The position numbers and the translations under genes are program-made. DNA of 64,000 bases from Sphingomonadales bacterium UBA656 (lineage in GTDB: Bacteria > Pseudomonadota > Alphaproteobacteria > Sphingomonadales > Sphingomonadaceae): NCBI GenBank assembly GCA_002299895.1, contig DBOC01000015.1, forward strand, positions 122,341 to 186,340, in the 5' to 3' direction. Shown piece after piece: positions 26,779-35,277 of the stretch. Within the stretch, counting starts at the first letter, position 1. Every line of letters starts with the position of its first letter. A model generated the notes under the pieces. The model made no database searches and was not told where the DNA came from. It saw nothing but the letters and a program-made list of their open reading frames with translations.

Positions 26779-27918
26779 ATGTCGCAACATGCACAGGTTG
26801 TCACTCCAGTCATTTCTTCGACCGGATTATTTACCCCATCGGATACCATCAGCAACGAGGAGCTGGTGGCGAGCTTCAATGCCTACGCCGACCGTTACAA
26901 CGCAGCCAACCCTGATGCAGAACCACTCACGCATAGCTCGGTTGAATTTGTCGAAAAAGCTAGCGGGATAAAGTCCCGGCATGTGATGGATAAAAGCGCC
27001 ATCGTCGACCCTGATATCATGGAGCCGCGCTACCCCGAACGGCCAAATGACCAGATTTCGTTAATGGCGGAAATTGGTGTCGCGGCGTGCCGGGATGCGT
27101 TGGAGCGCGCCGGGCGGAGCATTGAAGATGTAGATGCCGTTTTATGCGCAGCGTCGAATATGCAGCGTGCTTACCCGGCCATGGCGGTGGAAATCCAACA
27201 TGCACTTGGCATGCAGCGCGGCTTTGGCTTCGACATGAATGTTGCTTGCTCTTCGGCGACGTTCGGCATTCAAACCGCTGCTGACTATATCCGCAGCGGT
27301 AACGCGCGTTCGGTATTGGTTGTAAATCCGGAAATAACTTCAGGCCATCTTAACTGGCGCGATCGCGACAGCCATTTCATCTTTGGCGATGTGGCTACAG
27401 CTATATTGGTTGAGGCAAAGGATATGGCGCCTGCACAACATTGGGAAATTCTGGGAACGCGGCTAAAAACGCAATTTTCGAACAATATCCGAAACAATTT
27501 TGGTTTCCTTAACCGCGCGCACGGGCAAGGCGCGGTTGACCAAAGCGGGCCGCGCAATGACAAGCTATTCGTTCAAGAAGGCAGGAAGGTCTTTAAAGAG
27601 GTGGTGCCGATGGTCGGGCAAATGATCGTTGAACATGCTGATGGCCTGGGCCTGTCTGGATCAAATCTACGCCGCATGTGGCTGCATCAGGCCAATACGG
27701 GCATGAACAGACTGATTGCACAAAAGGTTTTGGGGCATGAAGCCAATGAAGACGAAAGCCCTACGGTTCTCGACACCTATGCCAATACCTCAAGCGCAGG
27801 CTCTATCATCGCCTTTCATAAGCATAATGAAGATCTAGTCGCAGGAGATATTGGCTTAATCTGCTCATTCGGCGCCGGATATTCGGCGGGTTCGGTGTTC
27901 GTACGGAAGGTTGCTTGA
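26779..27918 (+). CDS. Beta-ketoacyl-ACP synthase III, PA3286/FabH2-like
   Basis: 379-residue KAS III with the triad Cys157 (NVACSSATFG), His303 (WLHQAN) and Asn336 (ANTSSAGS). The long N-terminal region (YTP-like start, SNEELVASFNAY, FVEKASGIKSR) and FKEV..MVGQ match the larger FabH paralogue known from Pseudomonas PA3286, which condenses octanoyl-CoA from beta-oxidation with malonyl-ACP, rather than the 320-residue housekeeping FabH. ATG 26779 follows a GCGGGA sequence. Divergent from the acyltransferase/DUF1295 operon, so possibly part of an acyl-recycling lipid module. Confidence 0.85.
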   Translation: MSQHAQVVTPVISSTGLFTPSDTISNEELVASFNAYADRYNAANPDAEPLTHSSVEFVEKASGIKSRHVMDKSAIVDPDIMEPRYPERPNDQISLMAEIGVAACRDALERAGRSIEDVDAVLCAASNMQRAYPAMAVEIQHALGMQRGFGFDMNVACSSATFGIQTAADYIRSGNARSVLVVNPEITSGHLNWRDRDSHFIFGDVATAILVEAKDMAPAQHWEILGTRLKTQFSNNIRNNFGFLNRAHGQGAVDQSGPRNDKLFVQEGRKVFKEVVPMVGQMIVEHADGLGLSGSNLRRMWLHQANTGMNRLIAQKVLGHEANEDESPTVLDTYANTSSAGSIIAFHKHNEDLVAGDIGLICSFGAGYSAGSVFVRKVA

Positions 27919-27929
27919 TCGATTAGGTC

Positions 27930-27955
27930 CCGGGTTTACGAGGGCGTAAACCCGG
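27930..27955. terminator. Stem-loop downstream of the KAS III gene
   Basis: CCGGGTTTACG-AGGG-CGTAAACCCGG is a perfect 11-bp stem with a 4-nt loop, 12 bases after the ketoacyl synthase stop and between convergent genes. No T-run follows on either strand, so termination by this hairpin alone is uncertain. Confidence 0.55.
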
Positions 27956-27994
27956 CTATCAATGCATTGCTGTATGCGTTCGACCTTATTCAAT

Positions 27995-28171
27995 TTAGTC
28001 GAGTATCAGCGCCAGCAAAATGTAGATCAAAACGGGTGAGCCAACGCCCACAACCGTGGCAATGGCGAAGATCAAACGAATGATCATAGCGTCAATGCCT
28101 GTCCAATTGGCAAGGCCAGCGCAAACGCCGAGAATTTTCTTATTGGTTTTATCAAGTGTTAAACGTGCCAT
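27995..28171 (-). CDS. PspC-domain small membrane protein
   Basis: 58 residues. N-terminal LDKTNKKILGVCAGLANWTGI is the PspC signature, followed by one long hydrophobic segment to the C-terminus. PspC proteins act at the inner membrane in envelope-stress sensing; a stand-alone mini-PspC of this size is common in alphaproteobacteria but its role is unclear. GGGAGAAG lies just upstream of ATG 28171. No pspA or pspF gene is nearby. Confidence 0.85.
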   Translation of the reverse strand: MARLTLDKTNKKILGVCAGLANWTGIDAMIIRLIFAIATVVGVGSPVLIYILLALILD

Positions 28172-28206
28172 TAAACTTCTCCCTGAATGTGAAATGCGGT
28201 GCTGTA

Positions 28207-28326
28207 TTAGGCGATGATCGCTGCGGCCGGCGCTACGGCAGGTGCCACGCTAGTGCCGATGGTGATGAATGCGCAGATAAGTGCTGCGAAAACCGATAAA
28301 ATTTGTGTGCGAGCATATGGTGTCAT
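28207..28326 (-). CDS. Very small hydrophobic/exported peptide upstream of the PspC gene
   Basis: 39 residues beginning MTPYARTQILSVFAALICA, with a hydrophobic core and an Ala/Pro/Val-rich end, resembling a lone signal peptide. AAAGGA lies eight bases before ATG 28326. It is 35 bp upstream of the PspC gene on the same strand, probably co-transcribed. I recall similar small peptides beside PspC genes in sphingomonads; function unknown. Confidence 0.6.
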   Translation of the reverse strand: MTPYARTQILSVFAALICAFITIGTSVAPAVAPAAAIIA

Positions 28327-28515
28327 GTTGATTTCCTTTTGTTTATTTCGGAAAATTCCGACTATGCCAACTACTTTGCATGGCTTGTGCCAAATTTAAT
28401 TTATATAATAAAATCAATATTTTAAAATATTTTAGAAAAATGACAATCTTGGAATACTTTCACATATTGGGAAATAATGCCAATATTTGGCAGCGCGTAA
28501 ATACCAATAGCCGCT

Positions 28516-28531
28516 TGACCAAAAGTGGTCA
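28516..28531. promoter_or_regulatory. 16-bp inverted repeat upstream of recF
   Basis: TGACCA-AAAG-TGGTCA, perfect 6-bp arms, ends 20 bases before the recF ATG within a 225-bp AT-rich spacer (28327-28551). Candidate operator overlapping the recF promoter. Confidence 0.3.
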
Positions 28532-28551
28532 TACTATAGCAGACGCACATT

Positions 28552-29610
28552 ATGGCCCTGTCGCGTCTGACCCTGAATGATTTTCGAAATCATGCTGCGC
28601 TGGAAATTCGGCCGCAGGCACAATTTCTTGCGCTTCATGGAACAAATGGCGCGGGTAAAACAAATATTCTTGAGGCAGTGTCGCTGTTGGTGCCTGGCCG
28701 AGGTCTGCGTCGGGCCGCCATGTCTGACATGGTGCGCAGCCAAGGCAATGGTGGCTTTACTATTGTCGGGGAGGTCGGGGGCAATGTCATCGGTACGGGC
28801 GTTAGCGCAGAGCAGCCTGAACGGCGCAAGGTCCGCGTGAATGAAAGCAATGCCGGGATAAACAGCCTTGCCGAATGGCTTTCGGTAATCTGGCTGACAC
28901 CGGCAATGGATCGTTTATTTGCCGATGGCGCCGCCGCCCGACGGCGGTTTCTAGATCGCTTGGTATTGGCGATAAACCCAGGCCACGCGCGGCACAGCAG
29001 TCGATATGAAAAGGCTATGCAACAACGTAATCGGCTTTTGGCGGGTGGTGTTGCAGCCGATCCGCTGTGGCTAGATGCGCTTGAGGCGCAGATGGCGGAG
29101 AGTGGAAACTTTATTCAGGCGGCACGTATTTTTGTCGTTGAGGCATTGAGTGCCCAGTTGCTGACGACAATGGCTGGGCCATTTGCCACACCGCAGATCA
29201 GGTTAATCGATAAGGGGGCAACAGGTGGTGAGGATCTTGCGTCTGTATGGCGTAAGGAGCGTTACCGGGACGCTGCCGCCGGACGCACGTTGATTGGCCC
29301 GCATCGCGCTGATCTCGAAGTGTTACACAGCAGCTCAGGGCAAGTCGCTGAGCAATGTTCCACTGGGGAGCAGAAGGCATTGCTGTTGTCGCTCATCCTC
29401 GCCCATGCGGCGCTCGTATCGGCGCAACGCGACGCTCCGCCGATCTTACTGTTGGATGAGGTCGCGGCGCATCTCGATCCGTCAAGGCGCGCCGCGTTAT
29501 TTGGCTTACTGGCCGATACAGGCGCTCAAGTCTGGATGACCGGCACTGAACCTGAATTGTTCAATGGAATCGGAACGTCTGCCCAATTGTTGCCCATCGG
29601 CCAAAATTAG
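28552..29610 (+). CDS. recF: DNA replication and repair protein RecF
   Basis: 352-residue SMC-like ATPase loading RecA at gaps through RecOR. Walker A is GTNGAGKTN near residues 32-40, the ABC-type signature region is STGEQKALLLSL, and Walker B is LLLDEVAAHLD. Located apart from dnaA/dnaN/gyrB, unlike the classic oriC arrangement. No Shine-Dalgarno is evident. Followed by a strong hairpin. Confidence 0.94.
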   Translation: MALSRLTLNDFRNHAALEIRPQAQFLALHGTNGAGKTNILEAVSLLVPGRGLRRAAMSDMVRSQGNGGFTIVGEVGGNVIGTGVSAEQPERRKVRVNESNAGINSLAEWLSVIWLTPAMDRLFADGAAARRRFLDRLVLAINPGHARHSSRYEKAMQQRNRLLAGGVAADPLWLDALEAQMAESGNFIQAARIFVVEALSAQLLTTMAGPFATPQIRLIDKGATGGEDLASVWRKERYRDAAAGRTLIGPHRADLEVLHSSSGQVAEQCSTGEQKALLLSLILAHAALVSAQRDAPPILLLDEVAAHLDPSRRAALFGLLADTGAQVWMTGTEPELFNGIGTSAQLLPIGQN

Positions 29611-29611
29611 A

Positions 29612-29636
29612 ATGGCCCCCAAATCACGGGGGCCAT
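29612..29636. terminator. Bidirectional hairpin between recF and clpA
   Basis: ATGGCCCCC-AAATCAC-GGGGGCCAT, perfect 9-bp stem, lying between convergent recF and clpA stops. The following bases are ATATATTTA rather than a pure T-run. Confidence 0.75.
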
Positions 29637-29640
29637 ATAT

Positions 29641-31983
29641 TTAGCGGGCTTTGCTGGACTTTTTCGCGGCACTCTTTTTTGCCGGCTTGGGTTTGACAGA
29701 CTTGGGGGGGGCTGGCGTCACTTCAAAGGCGGGCTGGCCGTCTTTGATACGTACCGCAACTTCGCCGCCATGCACCAGTTTTCCAAACAATAGCTCTTCC
29801 GCCAGCGGCTGCTTGATTTTCTCCTGAATCAGGCGGCCCATTGGACGTGCGCCGAAGAGTTTGTCATAACCCCGTTCAGTCAGCCATGCCCGCGCCTCGT
29901 CATCAAGCTTGATATGCACATTCCGGTCGGCGAGCTGTAGCTCCAGTTGCAATATGAACTTATCGACAACGCGCGCGACGACGTCGGTTGGTAGATATCC
30001 AAAGGGCACTGTAGCATCGAGACGGTTGCGGAATTCCGGCGCGAACATTTTTTTAACAGCTTCGTCACCAGCATCTTCCTTGCTGATGTTGTTGCCGAAA
30101 CCGATGCCTTCTTTTGCCATGTCGCTGGCACCTGCATTGGTGGTCATGATCAAAATGACATTGCGGAAGTCGACAGTCTTGCCATGATGATCGGTCAAGC
30201 GACCATTATCCATCACCTGCAACAATATGTTGAAAAGGTCCGGATGCGCCTTTTCGATTTCGTCGAGCAACAATACGCTGTGCGGGCTCTGATCTACAGC
30301 ATCGGTCAAAAGTCCGCCTTGGTCAAAGCCAACATAGCCCGGTGGCGCACCGATCAGGCGGCTCACGCTGTGACGCTCCATATATTCTGACATATCAAAC
30401 CGCTTGAGCGGAATGCCGAGGATAGAAGCCAGTTGCCGCGCAACTTCGGTTTTACCAACACCCGTAGGGCCACTGAACAAATAGCTGCCAATTGGTTTTT
30501 CGGTATCGCGCAGGCCAGCGCGGCTGAGCTTGATGGCACTTGCCAACACTTCAATGGCCTTATCCTGACCAAAAACGACGCGCTTGAGATCCGCCTCAAG
30601 CGTACCAAGCGCAGTTTTGTCATCTGACGACACCTGCTTTGGCGGGATACGCGCGATGGTAGCTATAACCGCCTCAATCTCGCGGGCGGTGATCAGCTTG
30701 CGTCGTTTTGATGGGGGCACAAGCATCTGCATGGCACCAACCTCGTCGATGACATCAATGGCTTTATCTGGCTGCTTTCTGTCGTTGATATAACGTGAGG
30801 ACAGTTCCACGGCGGCCTTAATGGCATCAGGGGAGTATTTAACTTTGTGATGCTCTTCAAATGCGCTGCGCAAACCAGCAAGAATCTTAATCGTGTCCTC
30901 GACGCTTGGTTCGTTGACATCAATTTTTTGGAACCGGCGCAGTAATGCCCGATCCTTTTCGAAATGGTTGCGGAATTCCTTGTAAGTGGTCGATCCGATG
31001 CAACGTATGGTTCCGCCGGATAATGCGGGCTTTAACAAGTTCGACGCGTCCATCGCCCCGCCGCTTGTTGCGCCGGCGCCGATGACCGTGTGGATTTCGT
31101 CAATGAAAAGAATAGCATCGGGCAGTTTTTCCAACTCTGACACAACCGCTTTTAAACGCTCTTCAAAATCACCGCGATAACGCGTGCCAGCCAGCAATGC
31201 CCCCATGTCGAGCGAGTAGATTACCGCGGGCAACAGAACCTCAGGCACCTGATTTTCAACAATGCGTCGGGCAAGACCTTCTGCAATCGCGGTCTTCCCA
31301 ACACCCGGTTCGCCGACATAAAGGGGGTTATTCTTCGATCGGCGGCACAAAATTTGAACCGTACGGTCTACTTCGGCAGCACGTCCGATCAGTGGGTCAA
31401 TACGTCCCTGTTTGGCTTTTTCATTCAGATTGACTGTGAACTGATCTAGCGCACTTTCTTTCTTGTCCTTTTTTGCCTTCGCGTCGTCTGGGTCTTCGCT
31501 TTTCTGCTCTGTGCCAGAGACGGATTGCGGTTCGGCGAACTTCCCGTCCTTGCCGATGCCGTGGCTGATATAAGATACGGCATCAAGCCGGCTCATGTCC
31601 TGCTGCTGCAAGAAGTATACGGCATAGCTTTCCCGCTCGGAAAATAGAGCGACGAGAACATTTGCACCGGTTACGACATCTTTGCCGGAGCTTTGGACGT
31701 GCAAAATTGCGCGTTGAACGACACGCTGAAATCCGCTCGTCGGCGATGGGTCAACCTTGCCCTCCACGCGCAAACTTTCCAGCTCGGTATCCAAATAAGT
31801 GATGATGATGTCCGAAAGTTCGCCAAGATCAACGCCGCAAGCCTGCATAACTTTCGCAGCATCCGCATCGTCAATCAGCGCCAGCAGGAGATGTTCCAGC
31901 GTCGCATATTCATGCGCACGGTCGCCAGCATGCTTCAATGCGTTATGAAGCGTGGCTTCCAGCGACTCTGCAAATGATGGCAT
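29641..31983 (-). CDS. clpA: ATP-dependent Clp protease ATP-binding subunit ClpA
   Basis: 780-residue Hsp100 unfoldase feeding substrates to ClpP. The Clp N-domain lies at 1-145. AAA-1 carries GEPGVGKTA and AAA-2 GPTGVGKTE. The ClpP-docking loop appears as IGFGNN (an IGF rather than IGL tripeptide). The C-terminus is Lys/Ala/Ser-rich. GGAGA seven bases before ATG 31983 supports the start. The adaptor gene clpS, commonly next to clpA, is not adjacent here. Confidence 0.95.
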   Translation of the reverse strand: MPSFAESLEATLHNALKHAGDRAHEYATLEHLLLALIDDADAAKVMQACGVDLGELSDIIITYLDTELESLRVEGKVDPSPTSGFQRVVQRAILHVQSSGKDVVTGANVLVALFSERESYAVYFLQQQDMSRLDAVSYISHGIGKDGKFAEPQSVSGTEQKSEDPDDAKAKKDKKESALDQFTVNLNEKAKQGRIDPLIGRAAEVDRTVQILCRRSKNNPLYVGEPGVGKTAIAEGLARRIVENQVPEVLLPAVIYSLDMGALLAGTRYRGDFEERLKAVVSELEKLPDAILFIDEIHTVIGAGATSGGAMDASNLLKPALSGGTIRCIGSTTYKEFRNHFEKDRALLRRFQKIDVNEPSVEDTIKILAGLRSAFEEHHKVKYSPDAIKAAVELSSRYINDRKQPDKAIDVIDEVGAMQMLVPPSKRRKLITAREIEAVIATIARIPPKQVSSDDKTALGTLEADLKRVVFGQDKAIEVLASAIKLSRAGLRDTEKPIGSYLFSGPTGVGKTEVARQLASILGIPLKRFDMSEYMERHSVSRLIGAPPGYVGFDQGGLLTDAVDQSPHSVLLLDEIEKAHPDLFNILLQVMDNGRLTDHHGKTVDFRNVILIMTTNAGASDMAKEGIGFGNNISKEDAGDEAVKKMFAPEFRNRLDATVPFGYLPTDVVARVVDKFILQLELQLADRNVHIKLDDEARAWLTERGYDKLFGARPMGRLIQEKIKQPLAEELLFGKLVHGGEVAVRIKDGQPAFEVTPAPPKSVKPKPAKKSAAKKSSKAR

Positions 31984-32109
31984 AAATTCGTCTCCTTATG
32001 AGTCGCTGTAACTTCTGAAGCCTATATCGGCGTGGCCTTAGGCGCTTTCAAGCATCATGGAGCAGATAACGGTATATGCCGGGTTTTCTGAATGATAGCG
32101 AGGCGGTCA

Positions 32110-32307
32110 TCATTTTTTGAACAAAGCATCCGCCGCGCTTCTATGCTGGCTGGCGAACGCAATTTTCCCTTCGCAACGCATGATTTCAGCCCTCAGTGCG
32201 GCAATGCGTTCCTCAAGTTCCGCGACAGACAGGGCGTCAATATCCTGCTTGATAAGAATGGCCACAGGATCGTCACGACGACGTGGCAAATTTTCGTCAA
32301 TATCCAT
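32110..32307 (-). CDS. DUF1192 domain-containing small protein
   Basis: 65 residues matching DUF1192: MDIDENLPRRRDDP, then LSVAELEERIAALRAEI forming a short coiled coil. An alphaproteobacterial family of unknown function. Lies 126 bp upstream of clpA and divergent from the quinone oxidoreductase. Confidence 0.88.
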   Translation of the reverse strand: MDIDENLPRRRDDPVAILIKQDIDALSVAELEERIAALRAEIMRCEGKIAFASQHRSAADALFKK

Positions 32308-32389
32308 AAGCTATCTTTTACTGATGGGCAGTTGCTGTCAATATGAAGCTTGCCTAAAAGGCCGGCCATTCAAAGGGGATATCAAAGTA

Positions 32390-33388
32390 ATGGTGAAGCT
32401 ACCCGATCTAATGACCGCAATCGAAATATCCACGCCGGGCGGGCCCGAAGTACTTGTGGCGGCCCAGCGGCCATTGCCCGTGCCGGGTGCAGGTGAAGTG
32501 CTATTAAAAGTAGCTTATGCCGGTGTTAACCGGCCTGACGTAATCCAACGCAAAGGTCTTTATCCCGCACCGCCCGGCGCGAGCGATTTACCCGGGCTTG
32601 AAGTGTCGGGAACAGTCGTCGCCGTGGGGGCAGATGTTGACCCTGCTATCATCGGTAACGCTTACTGCGCGTTGGTATCGGGCGGCGGCTATGCTGAATA
32701 TTGCCTTGCGCGGATGGATGTATGCTTACCGGTCCCATCTGGTATGGAGATGGCCGAAGCGGCCGGCTTACCTGAAACATTGTTCACCGTGTGGCATAAC
32801 GTGTTTGAACGGGGCCATGCCTCTCCAGGAGAGACGGTGCTCATTCACGGGGGGACCAGCGGAATTGGCACAATGGCGATCAAGCTGTGTAAGCTTTTCG
32901 GCCTGACCGTGATTGTAACCTGTGGTTCTGACAACAAATGCACTGCAGCGGAAAAAATCGGCGCGGATCATGCCATAAACTATAACAATTCCGATTTCGT
33001 CGAACGCGTAAAGGCGCTCACAGGTGGCGAGGGTGTGCATCTTGTGCTTGATATGGTTGCGGGGAGTTACGTGTCGCGAAACCTTCAATGCTTGCGCGAA
33101 GACGGTCGGCACGTCACGATCGCAGTGCAGGGCGGGATGACAGCGGAAATCAACATGGCCTATGTCATGTCGCGCCGCCTCACGCTTACCGGATCAACGT
33201 TGCGTCCTCGAACTGCGGCGTTTAAGGCGATGCTTGCGCAAGAACTATCTGCGAAAGTCTGGCCATCAGTATGCGATGGTACGCTGCGTCCGGAAATGGA
33301 CAAGATTTTTCCTTTAGCCGAAGCCGCTGCTGCGCACGCTTATATGGAATCCGGCGCGCATGTTGGGAAGATCATGCTGAAAGTTTAG
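32390..33388 (+). CDS. NAD(P)H quinone oxidoreductase, PIG3 family
   Basis: 332-residue zinc-independent medium-chain dehydrogenase/reductase. GVNRPDVIQRKGLYPAPPGAS is the PIG3/QOR substrate-side signature, and HGGTSGIGTMAIKL is the NADPH-binding loop (about 148-162). No structural or catalytic zinc cysteines. ATG 32390 has AGGGGA ten bases upstream; ATG 32411 is an alternative. The open frame extends back over the antisense DUF1192 gene, which I treat as coincidental. Confidence 0.9.
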   Translation: MVKLPDLMTAIEISTPGGPEVLVAAQRPLPVPGAGEVLLKVAYAGVNRPDVIQRKGLYPAPPGASDLPGLEVSGTVVAVGADVDPAIIGNAYCALVSGGGYAEYCLARMDVCLPVPSGMEMAEAAGLPETLFTVWHNVFERGHASPGETVLIHGGTSGIGTMAIKLCKLFGLTVIVTCGSDNKCTAAEKIGADHAINYNNSDFVERVKALTGGEGVHLVLDMVAGSYVSRNLQCLREDGRHVTIAVQGGMTAEINMAYVMSRRLTLTGSTLRPRTAAFKAMLAQELSAKVWPSVCDGTLRPEMDKIFPLAEAAAAHAYMESGAHVGKIMLKV

Positions 33389-33394
33389 GTGCTT

Positions 33395-34366
33395 TTATAC
33401 CTTTGGGGTTTTCGCCACCACGTCATCCAGCCAGATTTTGACATCATTGCCGCTTTTCTCAGGAATCTCCTCCATCGGGATATGTCCGACATTGGGATAA
33501 ATGATCATTTTTGCCTGTGGCAAAGCTTCCGCAAACCATTTGGCCGATGTGACGGGGATCAAATTGTCTTCGGCGCCCCATAAGATCAAAACTGGCACCT
33601 GAATGGCGGAGAGCCGCTCTTTTGTTCCAGCTGTCATATTTCGGGGGCTTGCAAAGCGCCGCATCGTTGCTTCGCGGTTGCCTGGGTAGCGGTTTAACTC
33701 CCAATAACGATCAATGAGCTTATCGTCGATTTTGGATTGAACGCTCATTGACGTTTTGACGCTCGATTCAAAAATGCTGCGCGGTGCAATGAAGCGCGCG
33801 GCTTCTTTTATCACTGGCATACGCATCAATCGGAAACCGAGCGGTAATTTGCCCGATTTTGCAGATGGTTGGCCGCTGGCATCCACCAATAACAAAGCTT
33901 CGACTTTCTCCGGATGCTCCAATGCATATAGCCACGACACGCCGCCACCCATTGAATTGCCGCCAATCACGGCTTTATCGACGTTCAACTTGGTTAACAA
34001 ACGGTCCACAACGTTCACGTAAGATGCGTTGTCGTAGATACCGGCAGGGTTGTTGCCAGTCAGGCCATGCCCGGGAAGATCAAGCGAAATAACGCGATAA
34101 TCCTTGCCGAGAATTTTGACCCATGGTTCCCATGTATGCAGTGAGGCGTTTGATCCGTGGATGAGGAAGAGCGCGGGGCCATCGGATTTGCCTTCATCAC
34201 GATAATGTACACGCAGACCAGGCTCCAATTGGGCAAAGCGCGACGCGGCGTTGCTATATTTGCTCTCCATTTGGGCAGCATCGGTGTCCGGCGCATAGCC
34301 CCAGAAAAACAGCGCGGCCATGGCGGCAAGCAACAAAATGACGAGCCATTTGATCAAACGTAGCAT
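33395..34366 (-). CDS. Membrane-anchored alpha/beta hydrolase
   Basis: 323 residues. An N-terminal hydrophobic segment (about 5-25) suggests membrane anchoring. The oxyanion region is HGSN, the nucleophile Ser138 is in GGNSMGGG, the acid Asp in WGAEDNLIP and the base His in NVGHIPMEE. The last 20 residues are hydrophilic. Substrate unknown. GGGGAAG precedes ATG 34366. Convergent with the quinone oxidoreductase, six bases apart. Confidence 0.88.
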   Translation of the reverse strand: MLRLIKWLVILLLAAMAALFFWGYAPDTDAAQMESKYSNAASRFAQLEPGLRVHYRDEGKSDGPALFLIHGSNASLHTWEPWVKILGKDYRVISLDLPGHGLTGNNPAGIYDNASYVNVVDRLLTKLNVDKAVIGGNSMGGGVSWLYALEHPEKVEALLLVDASGQPSAKSGKLPLGFRLMRMPVIKEAARFIAPRSIFESSVKTSMSVQSKIDDKLIDRYWELNRYPGNREATMRRFASPRNMTAGTKERLSAIQVPVLILWGAEDNLIPVTSAKWFAEALPQAKMIIYPNVGHIPMEEIPEKSGNDVKIWLDDVVAKTPKV

Positions 34367-34483
34367 ATCTTCCCCTCATTAATTGCTTTGGAATGCACGG
34401 GTGGTGCAGCGGGTGCAAGTCCAAACGCGCATTGTCGCTTGCCGATATGACAAACTTCGCCTAATGCTTCGTTAACATTTTCA

Positions 34484-34505
34484 GGCCGCTCCGTAAGGGG
34501 CGGCC
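34484..34505 (+). promoter_or_regulatory. GC-rich hairpin in the trcR 5' leader
   Basis: GGCCGCTCC-GTAA-GGGGCGGCC, nine pairs including one G-T wobble with a tetraloop, ends 21 bases before the trcR ATG and nine bases before its TTGGAG ribosome-binding site. Could be a leader structure or a terminator of an upstream transcript. Confidence 0.4.
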
Positions 34506-34526
34506 CTTATTATTGGAGCAAATGAA

Positions 34527-35228
34527 ATGGCCACCCCTTTGATGCCACATGCGACCGCCGCTTGGTTGGTCGACAACACGGGTTTGAGCTTCTCGCAAAT
34601 TGCTGAGTTCTGCGGGATTCACATTCTCGAAGTTCAGGCCATGGCGGATGACATGACGGGTTCGAAATATACCGGGCGTGACCCTGTGCACGCTGGCGAG
34701 CTGGCAATGGAAGAAATTGAAAAGGGTCAGGCGGATGAAGATTATGTTCTCCAAATGTCAAAGGGACCAGATCAGGTTCGCCGCACAAAAGGCCCACGTT
34801 ACACGCCGGTATCGAAGCGTCAGGACAAGCCCGATGGCATAGCTTGGCTTTTGCGCAATCACCCCGAAATTTCGGATGGTGCGATCTGCAAGCTGATCGG
34901 CACGACGCGCAATACAATTGCCGCAATTCGTGAGCGTAGCCACTGGAACATCGCCGAGATTCAGCCGAAGGATCCCGTTACGCTTGGCCTTACATCGCAA
35001 CGCGAGCTGGACGCGATAGTGAATCGCGCCGCAAAGAAAGCCGGTATCGACAACACGGCCGCCAATGACGCGCGCCTTGGAACCGATCGCGATGCTTTAA
35101 TCGAAGAATTGCGCGCAGAACGTACCGAAGCTGCCCGTCGCGCCGAAGCTGCACTGAACGGCGAAGACGAAAATGTTGGCAAGGCAGAATTGACCGCCGA
35201 CACGTTGTTCAAAAAAGCTGGCGAATAA
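34527..35228 (+). CDS. trcR: Cell-cycle transcriptional regulator TrcR (DUF1013)
   Basis: 233 residues of the DUF1013 family, conserved through Alphaproteobacteria. Two helix-turn-helix-like stretches are visible: LSFSQIAEFCGIHILEVQAMAD near residues 20-42 and SDGAICKLIGTTRNTIAAIRER near 115-137. The C-terminus is a charged, helical Ala/Glu/Arg region. TTGGAG upstream of ATG 34527. Expected to act as a DNA-binding regulator linked to cell-cycle control. Confidence 0.92.
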   Translation: MATPLMPHATAAWLVDNTGLSFSQIAEFCGIHILEVQAMADDMTGSKYTGRDPVHAGELAMEEIEKGQADEDYVLQMSKGPDQVRRTKGPRYTPVSKRQDKPDGIAWLLRNHPEISDGAICKLIGTTRNTIAAIRERSHWNIAEIQPKDPVTLGLTSQRELDAIVNRAAKKAGIDNTAANDARLGTDRDALIEELRAERTEAARRAEAALNGEDENVGKAELTADTLFKKAGE

Positions 35229-35277
35229 TCGCAACGTCATGATTGCCTTAATCGCTTGATTAAGGCACGGCGGGGGG

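Noticed and set aside
28380..28580. Small plus-strand open frame overlapping the recF start
   Set aside because: Runs through the AT-rich spacer, has no ribosome-binding site or recognisable product, and overlaps recF out of frame.
32117..32389. N-terminal extension of the quinone oxidoreductase
   Set aside because: The extra 91 codons lie antisense to the DUF1192 gene, lack family similarity and are preceded by no better ribosome-binding site than ATG 32390.
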